Positions 1 to 20,840 of a DNA stretch of 64,000 bases are shown piece by piece. Source of the stretch: Piromyces finnis (taxonomy: Eukaryota; Neocallimastigomycota; Neocallimastigomycetes; Neocallimastigales; Neocallimastigaceae); contig MCFH01000016.1 in the NCBI GenBank assembly GCA_002104945.1, positions 558,001 through 622,000 on the forward strand. Direction: 5' to 3'. The position numbers and the translations under genes are program-made. The notes below the pieces were generated by a model. The model was given only the letters and a program-made list of their open reading frames with translations, was not told the DNA's origin and did not search any database. Position 1 is the first letter of the stretch; each line of letters begins with the position of its first letter.

Positions 1-1156
1 GTTTCAATAATACTTTCTATAAGTTGTTTTTCTTTAGGATAATTATCTAATGATGGAGTTGGCTCCATACAAGCCAAAAGACGTAAAAGAAGATATGGTG
101 AACGTTTTAATAAATCCAATGATGGTGTTTTCCTTAGGGCTAATTGCTCTTGTGTTGATAGTTTTCTTGATGAGGTATTTGAATCAGAAGATAATTTTTT
201 TTCTTTTAATCCATCTTTTTCTGAAGGTTCCTCATTTAAATCTATTATAATAATATCATTTTGTATCATAATTATAATTATTTTAATAAATAATGTAGAA
301 TTTAAAAAAATTAAAATAATGATATTATAGATTTAACTATTATTATTATTATTATATTAAAAGTATAAATATAAGACTATTATTGCTTATTGACTTTATT
401 TTTTATATACAGGGAAACAAATATTCAAATAGAATAAAATAATATACCTTGTTGATTATTAAAAGTATTACCAATATTATTTTTTTCTGGACTTAATTGT
501 TCGTTTATAGGTGATGCAACCATAGGATTAATAATGGATATAGTGGCATTCTCATTATGGAGGGGACTAAGTGATATTTTACATTCGTCCGTTGAAGTAT
601 CATTTTCTACTGTAAGTGTTGGTAAATGATGTCCTATTTTTAATGGTCCTGGTTTTTTTTTATGCAGTGTAGAATTAGGAAGTCGTGGACTACTACTTCC
701 ATTTTTATAATATTTTGGGATACGAAGAGGAAGAAAGTTCTTTTGTTTGGAAATGTGAACAATTAAAGATTTTTTTAGATTAGTGAATGAAATTTTTTTC
801 CAATTATCAGTTAAAAGTTTTTTGTAATCAGGTTCTTCGTTTTCATATCCTAGATCTAATTGAGTTTGAATGAATCTCTTTAAAACTTTATAATTATACA
901 AAATACAAAAATTAATAAAAATCATTATAAATACATATATATTAATGAAATAAAAGTAATTATTGTTTCTCTTTTTTAGATATATATAAATATTAAATGA
1001 CTTTACCATAAAATAGAGAATTCCTTATAAGTTGACAATATAAAACGTTTATACTATGATAAATAAGTTGTTCTGATTCATCTAAACTTTTATCTACAAT
1101 TGATTTGATATATAAAAAAGTATTTATATTAATCCCTTTATTGTTATATAATTTTT

Positions 1157-1195
<39 letters not shown>

Positions 1196-1742
1196 AATAT
1201 TAAAAATTTTATTTGATTTAGCATTAAATTCCTTTGTGTAATCTACTTTACCTTTTGATTTATCTTTGGATAATCTTTCAATTTTTCCTTTTTCTATTTC
1301 ACTTACAAATTCTTCAAATCTATCATCATTTACATCAATAGGTGATGGATAAGCTAGTAAAGCTCTTGTTAATTGCCATTTTATTTTACTTTGTATACAT
1401 CTGTCACATGCTTCTAAAATCATAATTTCTACCACTATGTTAGAATATGTTTTAGTATATAAAATAATTAAAAAGTATAAAATATTAAAATATTAATGAA
1501 AATTCATGAGTTAATTAATTCATTGGAAAACAACTTTTTAGAATATTATTGTTTAAAACTTTGCAATATTAAAAACTATTTTCTATTATATATATAATTT
1601 TTCTATACTAATAATTATATTTTATATTTTTTTTTCACTTTATATTACCTCCAGTATTTTTTCTATTAAGAATACCGGACTTGGTATTTGTAATTTCAGA
1701 AATACTTAAATTGGCATAGTTTCTATGGCTTTCAAATTTCAT
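1..1742 (-). CDS. Unrecognised multi-exon protein, 3' end beyond window
   Basis: Five exons splice in one frame: 1742-1649, 1428-1252, 1093-1007, 885-448 and 241-1 (continuing off the left edge). Every intron has GT-AG borders and every one is phase 1, which supports the model strongly. The ATG at 1742 opens MKFESHRNYANLSISE. The N-terminal part (EACDRCIQSKIKWQLTRALL, then a charged stretch) looks helical and soluble; the fourth exon contains a Lys/Ser/Pro-rich linker, and the last visible part (LLRLLACMEPTPSLDNYPKE) becomes helical again. There is no signal peptide or membrane segment. I do not recognise the family and assign no function. The short plus-strand open frame at 50-250 is antisense to the last exon. 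Confidence 0.7.
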
Positions 1743-3174
1743 GATGTTATATGAAATTTTAATTATTAAATTAAAATATCAGAAATATTTTGTTGTTGTA
1801 AAAAATATAAATATAATATTGTGGAGTGGTAATTGATTAAATGTTAATGAAATACTGTTTTAGACAAGCATTTATACCAATCTTTTATTTAAGTTTAATT
1901 ACTATATATATTAAATTTTTATAAGAATATAATGATATAATTGTAATGTAATATAAAGAGTTAGTATTTTAATATTTATTATTTTTAAATATATTTATTG
2001 TTATCTATATAAAATGGTATTTTTTTTATTGATATATATATTTATGGCATGTATCTTATTGGTATAATACTATTTTGTTATTATAATGATATATTCCTTT
2101 TAATATTGTTCGATGTTTGAATAGCTTATATTATATAAATAAAATTTATACTTGTATGTAATGATTAATATTGATATATAAATTAATGATATATGGTAGT
2201 ATCATTATATAATATTGATTTTTTATATAATATGAATATCATTATTAATACTTTATAGGATCAATGAATATATTTATATTTTTATATATTATTTTCCTTT
2301 CCTTTTCTTTTTTATTATTAATGCTATCATAAGAATCAATTCAATTTCAAAATATTCAATTAGGATAATTATATTTCTTGTTTATACATATGAATATATA
2401 CATTTGACTCATAAATAATTTAAATATTTTTATTTTTACATTTTCTTTATTATATTTTTTTAAATATATAATTATTTCTTTTTTCTTTTTATTTTTTCAA
2501 GAAAAATGACCTTTAAAATATTCTTCTAATACCAATAAAAAAGAATAAAGATGTAAAAATAAAAAAAAAGAAGTAACATAATATATTGTATAAAATGTTA
2601 AGTTTTTATATTATTAAATGTATTTAATATATATTAAATTGAATTTAATTCCTATTTTTTTTTATTTAATTATTTATATTGTTATTATTAGTACATTTAA
2701 TTTTTTAAGATAAAATGTTAGCGATTAAAATTACTTTAGAGTTTAATATATATTAAAAACTAATAAACTTGAAAATGATAATTTGTGATTTTTTAAAAAT
2801 TAAGATTATACAATTGTTATTTTACTTATAATTATTGAATATATTTTGCATACTTAATTTAATTGTAGTTTTACATATATATATAGTTTTATAATAATTA
2901 ACTTTATTTTTTTCTTTAAGGTAAATACATATTCTTTAATTTTATGGGTAAAAAACCCCAACATTCTCAATAACTAATATTTTCTTAAATTTTAAAATTT
3001 TTTTTTAAATTTTAAATTTAATTAAATTTAAAAATGTATAGATTATAGAAACTTATATATATCAAAGTATATTATAATATATATAACTTTTAATTCTATT
3101 GAATATTTAATTATAAAATAATTAAAATAATTCAATTTAAATATTAAAAAAAGAAATTTTAATTATTAATAAAA

Positions 3175-3221
<47 letters not shown>

Positions 3222-4174
3222 ATACATAAATAAATAAATAAGTATATAAATAAATAAATACATAAATAAATAAATAAATAAGTATATAGATAAGTAAAAG
3301 GGTTAAACAATAAATAATTATTTTAGTGGTGTATATGAAAATATAATTATATAGATGTAACGAAATATACTCAATAATAATTATTATATATTATTATTTT
3401 ATATATGTAACTATATAAAATAATATATAATTTATTGTAGTTAGCATGCAAAAACTTTGTAATCAACTAATAGCATTGGAATAATTTTTTTATAGCATTA
3501 AAATCCTTTAGACTATAATACCTTTTTTATATATATATTATTAACGTGTTTTTCAATTTAAAACCTTGATATTATCAGCAAACGGCGATTTTATAAAAAA
3601 AAATGTTCAATTTATTTTGTTTATATCATCCATCTAGTTCATTTAATTTCTGCTAAAAGATTATAAATTTTTTAAAAATTTTAATTTTTAATAAATAAAT
3701 TTAAAAATTATTAAATTTAAATTGTGGTATTAATTAATAACTAATATTGTAAAATATTAATAAAAATATTATAAATAGAAATTAAAGCAGCAAATTTTTA
3801 AGTAAGAATTCTATTTCATTATTAAAAGCAAAGAGTAGTTTTTAATAGTCTTAATAATAATAAAAACAATAAAAGACCCTATTAATCAATAAAAAGTAAT
3901 AATAACAGCAATATAAAACAAAAATAAATAAAAAAGAGTATTTTATTATATATTTATATATTTATACACCAATTATTCTGTAATTGTAAATAAGTATTTT
4001 TTTTTTTTTTTTTTAATTTTATTACTTTTAATGTTAAAATGAGAAATGATTATCTTATTATTCTTTTTCATATTTAATGCTTATTCTATATTTCAATAGA
4101 ATTAAAAATATTGTAACAATCAAAATTTAAATATGTATATGGTTTTATGGTTTTTTTTTATAACAAATAATTTA

Positions 4175-4213
<39 letters not shown>

Positions 4214-4398
4214 TTTTTTTTTCTTTTTTCTTTTTTCTTTTTTCATTGTAATCAATATATTTTAAATTATAAAAAATTAAAATAACTAAACAAATTAATT
4301 ACTTTATATACAAATAATTTTAAATTTCTAACTAAAATTTCAACTTTATACAAAATTATACAGTATAAATTTAAATTTATAATAAAATCATATTTAAA
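1743..4398. other. Intergenic A+T-rich spacer
   Basis: This spacer separates the divergent unknown gene and GID8. It contains homopolymer A/T runs, a (TAAA)n microsatellite near 3.2 kb and an (ATT)n tract near 4.18-4.21 kb. I see no coding exon, tRNA-like box or other gene. It presumably holds both promoters. Confidence 0.6.
3170..3290. repeat. (TAAA)n microsatellite, imperfect
   Basis: Tandem AAAT/TAAA tetranucleotide, interrupted by variant units containing acataa and agtata towards the 3' end. Confidence 0.9.
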
Positions 4399-5960
4399 AT
4401 GTTAAATAAGGTATCATTCATTTTATTATATATGTTTGTTATATTAAATAATAATATATAAAATAATAAAATGACAATTGAATTAATTATAAATTTATTT
4501 TATTATTATTATTTTATATTATATTATCATTTTCTTATTATCATTATTATTATTATTATAAAAATATTATATTTTAAATCTCGATTTAAAAAGAAAGCAC
4601 CTTCCAAAAAAGTTATAGCAAAAGAAAAATGGGAATCAAAATTGGCTAATGTTTCAGTTGATAAAAAGTATTTTATCGCACTTTATTTTTTATTTTTAGT
4701 TAATTTATAGTTTTTATTTTAATTATAATACCGTAGCACTAAATGCATTTATAATAAGAGGAAAAGAATTAATAAATTTAGAATAATGTCAATAAAAAAA
4801 GATTAATAAAATAAATATCAACACTTTAACAAACATTAATCATATAATGTATTTATATTCATTTCATTATTGATATCAAAAAAAAAAAAAGAGATTTAAA
4901 TAAGCTTATTATGAATTACTTAGTAATAGAAGGTTATAAAGATGCTGCTGAAAAATTTAGTCAAGAATCTGGTTTACAACCTTCTGTTGACTTATTATAT
5001 ATAGAAGAACGTATGAATATAAGAAATACTATCCAAAGTGGTAATATTGACGAAGCTATTGAAAAAGTCAATGATCTTGATCCAGAAGTATATTGAATTA
5101 TAGTTACAAATATTTATATAATTATAATTAAATAGAATTAAAAAAATAATAAATTCATTTTTTATCTTTTTTTTTTTTTTTTTATATTGGAATAGATTTT
5201 AGATAATAACCCAGTACTTTATTTCCACTTACAACAACAAAAATTAATAGAATACATAAAACAAAATAAAATTGTAGAAGCCATTGAATTTGCACAAGAA
5301 GAATTAGCACCAAGAGGTGAAGAAAACGTAAGTTAGAGAAAATAAAAAAATAAAATAAAATAAAAATATTCCTTTTTAATATATATAATAAATATTAAAA
5401 TCTTGATAATTAAATATCTTTTTAATATAATTCTATAATTATAATAATATATAATATCTTTTTGTTTTCAACTAATATAACAATATGATATAAATAATTG
5501 TTCATAATAATACTTACAAAATAATATCGCAATAACATTATTTTATATGCCAATATTAAATTTACATTCAATAATAACAATAATTATTAAATCATTCAAT
5601 TTAATTTATAATGTTAATATTTCATAATATTTCATTTTTATCCATCTTAATATCATTCATTTTTTTTTGTTTTTTGGATAGCCTGAATTTTTAGAAGATT
5701 TAGAACAAACTATGGCTTTATTAGCTTTTGATGACAATGATAAATCACCTGTTAAAAGTTTATTAGAACATTCTCAACGTCAAAAAACTGCTAGTGAATT
5801 AAATGCTGCTATATTAACTTCACAATGTCAGGATAGAGATCCTCGTTTATTAAGCTTATTAAAACTTTTATCTTGGTCTCAAGACCAACTTAATGAAAAA
5901 GCATCTTTTCCAAATATAAAGAATTATGTAACAGCTAAACTAGAACCAACAAACAAATAA
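4399..5960 (+). CDS. GID8: GID8/TWA1-like subunit of the GID/CTLH ubiquitin ligase
   Basis: Exons 4399-4410, 4594-4667, 4892-5087, 5196-5327 and 5682-5960 give 230 residues, close to the animal GID8 length. A LisH motif (NKLIMNYLVIEGYKDAAEKF) is followed by CTLH (PSVDLLYIEERMNIRNTIQ, IDEAIEKVNDLDPEI) and CRA (FHLQQQKLIEYIKQ, IEFAQEELAPRGEEN, LEQTMALLAFDD, PVKSLLEHSQRQKTASELN). In this family the protein is a core scaffold of the GID/CTLH RING E3, known in yeast for degrading gluconeogenic enzymes. The start is the weakest part: I chose a 12-nt first exon (M-L-N-K) with donor GTATCA because it joins in phase to the conserved KKxxxKEKWESKL segment. The alternative ATG at 4471 would add an implausible Ile/Tyr run encoded by microsatellite-like DNA. 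Confidence 0.93.
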
Positions 5961-8026
5961 ATTAAAAATAAATTACGATATAGACCAATTTTATAGTTAA
6001 TAATTCTCAAATATATAATTAAAAAACGAAAAAATAATGGATGTCTTTTAACTATAATATTTCAAGGGTCGAATGCTTTTTTTTTTTTTTTTTTACCTTT
6101 ATTCCATTTTTAATATAAGTTAAAGGATAAAAAACCTATACAATATAATAATTAAATATTTATTTTTAAAAATAACAATAACAATAATAAAAATAAAATA
6201 AAAAAAGGAACAAAAGCGTAAATAAAAGTAATCAACAAACGAGCATCAACAAAATTAATATATACCAAAAAATATTTCAAAGTTTCAAAAATTCTTTTTA
6301 TATATTATTATTTTATTATTATTATTATTTTTTTTTTTCAAAAATTAAAATTAATAACATGTTAAAAAATAAAAAATGTAAAAATAATATTTTTTAAAGT
6401 ATCTCATATACTATAAAAATAAAAAAAATCTTTAGATACATAAATGTATCAGTTATATCTTTATTTTGAGTTGATTTAAGAATAATTAACTCTTATTATT
6501 TTGTATTTAAATGAATAATAGATAATAATGGTTGTAATAATATATATCATTAAAAAAATAATAATGATTATATTAGCTAAAATTATTATTATTTGAAATG
6601 TAAAAACAAGAGTATACTAATAAATTTAGTTTTTAAAATTAATAATAGATAAAAATTAAAAGGCGGGTAAAGTATTATTTCATATTAAATATTTTTAAAT
6701 ATATATATAATTAGTTTATAATTTTACCTATTAAGATAAGTGTAATATAATAAATTAATTTAAATATTAAAATGTGTATTTGGAGAAAAATATTATGTTT
6801 CCATTAATTGTTATACAATTTTTAACAAAACTTTATGATTATGAATAATATAATCAATAAATAAATTTAAACAAATTATTATTTAAGAAATAATTAATAA
6901 CCATTCTGCTATTATATATACAATTTCAATAATGTGAAATATTTTAAGTGTTATTAATGTATTAAAGAGTATTTATTATATAACTGTTTTAAAAAAAAAA
7001 GTTGAATAGATCTTGTTATTTGATTAAAAAGCTTAATTTTTAAAAAAATATAATTTAATTTGAAAAAATTTAATGGTAGTAATGTTTTAGGGTAAATATT
7101 TCTTTAAAAGCTAAAATTAAATGTGGAATAATTTGAATATGAGAATGAAATTGAAAAAAAAAAAAAAACTAAAGGTATTCATTTTAATTAATTAAAATTA
7201 TATTGTAGAATAGGAAAAGAAAGTTTTTGAAATTAAAATATATAATAATTAATGTGGTGATGATTGAAGTAATACTATTATTAGACAATATTTTATATAA
7301 AAAGAAAATAGCTAGTGTTAAATGTATAAGTTATTATTAAAAATGTTTTTTTTTTTTTCTTTTTTAAAAAAGATGTATTTTTCATTTCATTGAATTTTTA
7401 TCATGTATTCATTTAGATAATTATTTTATCAAATATTATATAAAAATGAGTTTTAAAATGATAGTTCAATTTTAATTTTTATTAAAATAGAATTAAAATA
7501 TTATTTTAATATACAAATTTTAATTAATTTTAATATTTATAATAAAGATAAAAGCTTTCAAAAATAGTGATTATCAAACTATTACAATTTAATATTTATA
7601 AAAATAGTGATATAATTCTTTATTTTCAAAATATTTGAGAAATGAAATTAAAGTTTATAGAAATTTTCTAATTTTGCTAAATATTAAATAATAACCACTT
7701 TATATATGAATAAACGTACTTTTTTTTTTTTTTATAATAAAACTTCATTTTATATCAAATCATTAATTTGTTAAACTTTTATTTGTAATACCTTGGTCAA
7801 AATAATTAAAGAAAAATTCGAAAAATAAAATATTATTATTTTTTTAAAAGCGCGTATATTAATTATATAATAATAGTAATAAAAATAATAGTATCAATCA
7901 TAATATAAATAACTTCTTTTCATAATACGATTAAAATAATATTTTATAAGAGAAATCAATTAATTATAATTTCAATTTAGGGTGCTCTATCTTTTTTTTT
8001 TTTTTTTATTTAATTTGATATTATTT

Positions 8027-8404
<378 letters not shown>

Positions 8405-9423
8405 TATATGACATTTAAGTATTTTAATTATATTTCTATATTTCCATAATATTATTATTATTATTTTTTTTTTTTCATACATTTTTAAACTTTCCATACT
8501 TTTTTTTTTAATTAAAAACTATATTTTCTGAAATTTTTATAAAATAAATTAATTATTATTTTAGGAGATATAAATCATATAAAAATATAAAAATCATCAT
8601 AATTTAATTATACTTAATTATAAAGAAATTAATTTTTAACTAAATTATTAATTTTTATTTTAATTATAATTAAAATTTCTATATCAGACATTTTAATTAT
8701 ATATTAATTTTTTAATTTTAATTTTATTAAGTTTTAATCAGTTAAACGTTTTTTTTTTATTTCTATATTTCTATATTTTTTTATTATTAAAACGAAGGAA
8801 GAAAAGAATTTGAAAACATTATTTCTTTTTATAAAACTATATATTTAAGTATGCATTTTAATAATATTATATTAATACATATTATTTAAAAATAATGTAT
8901 ATTATTAAAGATACTAGAAGTGAATTTTTTTGTTACACTTTTTACTATTCTATATACTTTTTTTTTATTCTTTCATATTAATAATAGTTCATTATTTAAA
9001 TAAAAAGAATTGTTACACATATTTTCTTTCTTTACTATTTTGTAAAATAAATAATAAAATTCAGTTTTTATACTACAACATTATCATTATTAATAATTAT
9101 TGATATTAAAATAATAATAATAAACAGAATATTATTTAGAGAATAGTGAAATTTGAAATGCTAATAAAAAAAATATATTTTATTATCATATTGTTAAAAA
9201 TAATTTTTTCTTTATCTTTTATTCTTTTTATTCATAATAGAGGAACATAAACTGATATTGTGTAATATACAAAACGAAATAAATTTCCTATGTAAATATA
9301 TACATATATAGTTCATTATAAAAAGGTAAATATATTATTAAAGTAACAATAAATATGTTTTATAGGGTATATAAACATACATATATACCACACTATCACT
9401 ATGTCTATTATAACTACTTCTAC

Positions 9424-9427
<4 letters not shown>

Positions 9428-9494
<67 letters not shown>
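9428..9494. repeat. (AAT)n microsatellite
   Basis: Perfect AAT array about 22 units long, followed by ACT/AAT mixed triplets that lead into the hexanucleotide array. Confidence 0.9.
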
Positions 9495-9495
<1 letters not shown>

Positions 9496-9640
9496 TTCAT
9501 ACTACTACTACTATTACTACTACTACTACTTAATAATTTAATAATACTAATACTAATAATAAAATTCATACTACTACACTTAATAATATTAATACTAATA
9601 ATAAAACTCATACTACTACTATTATTACTACTTAATAATA

Positions 9641-9955
9641 ATATTAATACTAATACTAATACTAATACTAATACTAATACTAATACTAATACTAATATTA
9701 ATACTAATACTAATACTAATACTAATACTAATACTAATACTAATACTAATACTAATACTAATACTAATACTAATACTAATACTAATACTAATACTAATAC
9801 TAATACTAATACTAATACTAATACTAATACTAATACTAATACTAATACTAATACTAATACTAATACTAATACTAATACTAATACTAATACTAATACTAAT
9901 ACTAATACTAATACTAATACTAATACTAATACTAACTAATACTAATACTAATATT
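9641..9955. repeat. (AATACT)n hexanucleotide array
   Basis: About 50 units of AATACT with a few slips (an ATT variant near 9695 and a TAACTAAT join near 9934). It grades out of the simple triplet array upstream, as if the hexamer arose from alternating AAT and ACT units. Confidence 0.93.
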
Positions 9956-10311
9956 AGTATATTTCAAAACGAAATCTCATTTATTTTTTCATTTCTTTTC
10001 TTTTTTATAACATTTTTGTAATAAAAATATAAAATATTATCAAAACTATGTTTGAATATCTATTATTAACTCTTTATACATAATAATATTTTTATATATT
10101 TTAATTAAAAAATACATTATTTATAATATTGCAAACTACATGTTTATAAAAGAAATATACTACTTTATCTATATTCTAAATTATTTAAATACTCTTTTTG
10201 AAAAGTTGATAGAACAAATTTATAAAGTAACAATAACATCTACAACAACAACAGCAGCATTATATAACAATAATAATAAAATATAATAATTTTTTAATAT
10301 TGGAATAAAAC

Positions 10312-16800
<6,489 letters not shown>

Positions 16801-17801
16801 ATGGAATCTACCAATTGTAATAATAATAATACGACTACTGACAATTCTACTAATGAAAGTAGTATTCCACAAAGAACCACTGTTACATATACATTACCAA
16901 CTCAAACTCTTTATTCAACAACAACTACAGAAGATGTTGAGAATCAAACAACTACTACAACTACTGTAGAAACTACGATTGAAAGACAGATTGAAGAAGT
17001 AGTACAAGTTGAGGAACATGTTACAGAAGAAGTTGACAATGATAATAGTGACGATGAACCATATTATACTGTGGATGAACCAAGTGATAGTGAAGTTGAG
17101 CAAAATAATGAAAATGCTGATTCACAAAATTCTAGTAGTAATAATAATTCAAATCAACAACAAAATAATTTCAATGCAAATTACATTCAGGATTTTTTAA
17201 GAAATACATTTTCTAATATTGGTAATTTAGCAGGAACTCCAAGGTATATTTTACAGTTTTAAATAAAAAAATATAATAAATTTATTTAATTTATTTAAAA
17301 AAGATATAATTTAAAGTATAAAGTATAAAATTTATAAAAATGAAAGAAATTAAAATTTTTTCATTTAATATATAGAGCATATAATGTTGAAATTCCTAAT
17401 AATGGAAATAATGAAGTAAGGTAAATATGAGGATAAATTAAAAAATATTTTATTTTACTATTTTATTATATTTTTAGTTTTTAAGAAAAGATATTTTATT
17501 TAAGAAATTCAATTCAATTAAATTATGAGAATAAATTTAAAAATATTGTTATTTTTTTTAAAATATTATATATATTTTTATATATTTTTATATTTGATAA
17601 AATTAATTTTCATATTTTATATACATTATAAAATCTTTTATTTTTAAATTTAAATTAATAAGAGGAATTGCTGTTTCAATTCCAATTTCTGTATCATCAG
17701 CTATGTCACCAGAAGATATTTATCAATATATTAGACCTCAAAATAACAGTAATATTAATACTTATAACACAACTGGTAACACAACTGAAAATGCTGCTTC
17801 A

Positions 17802-17848
<47 letters not shown>

Positions 17849-19955
17849 ATATGAAAATAATTCAAATGTTATTATTGAAGAAATTGAAAGTAATGGTGTT
17901 GAAAATACAACCAATGAAGTTTTAAGCGAAAATAATGACCGTGAAAGTAATGAAATTAATAATGCTGAAAATGCTGATTCGAATCCAGACGATAATAATG
18001 TAATTGAAAGCAATGAAAATAATAATGATGAACATGAAATTACTGGTAATACTGCAACTACTGAAGAAATTAATAACAATAATGAAAATTCATCATCTTC
18101 AAATACACAAAACAATGCTAGTTCATCAAACTCAAATAACAATAATAACGGATTTAACCTTTTTGAAAGATTGAATTTAAATGATCCAGGAATTGAAGTA
18201 ACTTTTCAAACTATCGATTTAAATGTACCACGTGATTTAGAGAGAGATCATCCATATCCACATGTTCCTTCTAAATCACCAGAATATAAACCATTCAAGG
18301 TTCCAGATAATTATGCCAGTTACAATAACCCTGATGGTGAGGAATTACAAACATGCTCTATTTGTTTAGAAGAAATGGATCAAAAGAAACACGCTCTCAC
18401 ACGTTTAGTTTGCGGACATGAATTCCATATGTCTTGTGTTGGTTCTTGGTTTAATAGTATAGGTAAATTGAAATTAGTAATATTATATTAATATGATGAA
18501 TATAAAAATCAAAAATATATATATATGTATTTATAAATTTTTTTATTCAATATAATTATATAAATGTTTTATTAAGGTCTTATGAAATGTCCAAATTGTA
18601 ATTCAGTTCAAGATGATCAACCAGGTGGTTGGCGTTATTCTGATAATAATAGACCACATATTACCACAAACACAACCACATTACGTGATTTATTTGGTGG
18701 TCAAAATGCAAATGTTCAAGAGATTCCAGAATTGAATACTTTACCAAGTATGTTTGAATATTATAATTAATGTTAAATATAATTAGTAAATTCAATTAGT
18801 GCTAATATTTTCATCATCATTATTATAATTTACTAAAACTATAGATATTCTTCAATACATTACAAATTCTGTAATGAGAAATAGAAATAACAACAACAAC
18901 AACAGCAATAATAATAATAGTAATAACGAAAGTAATAACAATAGCAATAGTAATGAAAGTAATAATGAAAATAATGACAATAATGATGACAACGAAAATA
19001 GTACTGAAAATAACGATAATTCAAATGAAAATAACAATACTACTGATCGTAATGTTGAAACAAATGAAATTTCAACTCAAGAATCATTAAATGACCAACA
19101 AAATGAAGATAATATTACTCCAGTAGATGATTTTATAAACAATCAAACCTCCAATATAAATAATGAAGAATCTGATGAAGATGATGTTGATGCTGATGAT
19201 GAAATTCCGCCATTAGAAGTAAATGATTCTGACCCAACTACCAATGAATTTTCTTCTAATACTGAAAATACAAATTCAAGTTCTAATACCGATACTAATA
19301 CTAATGCCAGTTCTAATAATGATACAAATGCTAACACAAATCCATTTAATATTTCATCCACTTCATTTAATTTCGGTCCAAATGTTAGTGTAAATGTTAT
19401 TGATTTAACATCCATGAATTTAGGTGGAGCATTAGGTGGTCTTGGTAATTTAGGTAATTTAGGTAATTTAGGTGGTTTAGGTGGTTTAGGTGGTCTTGGA
19501 GGTTTCAATTTAGGTTTTGGTAATCTTGGAAATATGTTCCAATCTTTTGGATTAAATACTCAAACCCAAGCTCAAACTGAAACAACTCAAGAGTCTTCAG
19601 CAAACATTGTAGAAGTAACAGAAGAAGACGAATCTAATGCTGAAAGGTTAGAAAAAAATAGATAAAAAAAATTATTTGAAAAATAATATTATTAGAAATA
19701 GAATGTATTAATTTTATTTCTTTATTATTTATTAAAATATATTTTCATAGTATTTCAAATCAAACTAATGTTAATGAAGAAGTTCCTTCATCCTCATCCT
19801 CTTCATCAGCTAATCCAAATCCAACCTCAGATAATGCTTCTGCCGACAAGGATGAAGCTAATACTAATGCTGATGATGAAGAAAAATCTAATTTAGCTAA
19901 TCAACATTCTAACTCTGAGGAAACTCTTCATAATATATATTTCGATTTAGATTAA
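16801..19955 (+). CDS. Large RING-H2 zinc-finger protein, probable E3 ubiquitin ligase
   Basis: Exons 16801-17243, 17376-17420, 17663-18462, 18577-18747, 18845-19646 and 19751-19955 join in frame to 821 residues. A single RING-H2 finger lies at about residues 394-436: CSICLEEM, then CGHEFHMSCVGSWF, then CPNC, giving the order C-C-C-H-H-C-C-C. RING-H2 fingers bind E2 enzymes, so an E3 role is expected. The finger is split by an intron just before the last cysteine pair. The rest is low complexity: Thr-rich and acidic N-terminus, Asn/Glu-rich arms, and a Gly/Leu/Asn repeat (GGLGNLGNLGNLGGLGG) in the fifth exon. No membrane segment or signal peptide. The fourth exon could read through to a stop at 18769, but the GTATGT donor at 18748 keeps the frame open into exons 5 and 6; both forms may exist. 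Confidence 0.85.
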
Positions 19956-20167
19956 AAAATAAAAATTTAAATAATATAAAGTGTTGGAAAGTAAACTATA
20001 GTTATTATAATTAAAAATAAAACAATATATAATATAAAGTATATTAAAAGATTAAAAGTATTACAAGTTATAATAATTTTCAAGATTAATAAAATTATAG
20101 AATAAGAAACATTAAAAATTTAAAAAACTGAAAAATAAAAACAAAAAGAATAAACAAACAAGTAAAT

Positions 20168-20200
<33 letters not shown>

Positions 20201-20541
20201 CGAAGAATAGTTGAAAATAATATTTCATATTTATTATTTTTTTTTTAAAAAAATTTTTTTATATTGTTATAAATAATAATAAAAATTCATATATACTATT
20301 TCCTAAAAAGTAATAATAAATTCGAATAAAAAAAAAAATCATACAAATTAATAAATAAATAAATTTAAAAAAAAAAAATGTTTATAAAACTTATAATATT
20401 TATATTAAATAATAACAATGAAATAGCTTTTTTTTTTTTTTTTTTATTATTGAAAAACGATAAGATAGAATATATATATTTTTTTTTTCCTTTTTCTTTT
20501 TCAATTTTTATATACAAAATCCTTTTTTTTTTTTTTTTTTC
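19956..20541. other. Intergenic spacer between convergent genes
   Basis: 3' flanks of the RING gene (plus) and the cyclic-nucleotide-binding gene (minus). Contains an A-run near 20168-20198 and T-runs; both genes' polyadenylation signals must lie here. No gene seen. Confidence 0.6.
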
Positions 20542-20741
20542 TTATGCTAAGATACTTCTCATCAAATGACGTTGTAACCGTTCTCTTGATGTTTTTTCAA
20601 TTTCTGCTTCAAACTGTGAATTTTTCTTTACTACAGATAGTAGAGTTTTCTTTGTTAATACAAATACAGAACATGGAGTAATAGCTCTAATGGATGCTGT
20701 TCGTGGAACATCTTCCAATAAAGCAACCTTTTTAAAATAGA

Positions 20742-20840
<99 letters not shown>

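Noticed and set aside
50-250. Plus-strand frame with a hydrophobic segment
   Set aside because: Antisense to the last visible exon of the minus-strand gene, which splices in frame with four other exons.
4471-4710. Membrane-like N-terminus for GID8
   Set aside because: The Ile/Tyr run is ATT-repeat DNA; known GID8 proteins have no such segment, and a phase-correct intron removes it.
9355-9939. Open frame ending in (Asn-Thr)n
   Set aside because: It is made of AAT and AATACT repeats; the non-repeat start has no protein-like character.
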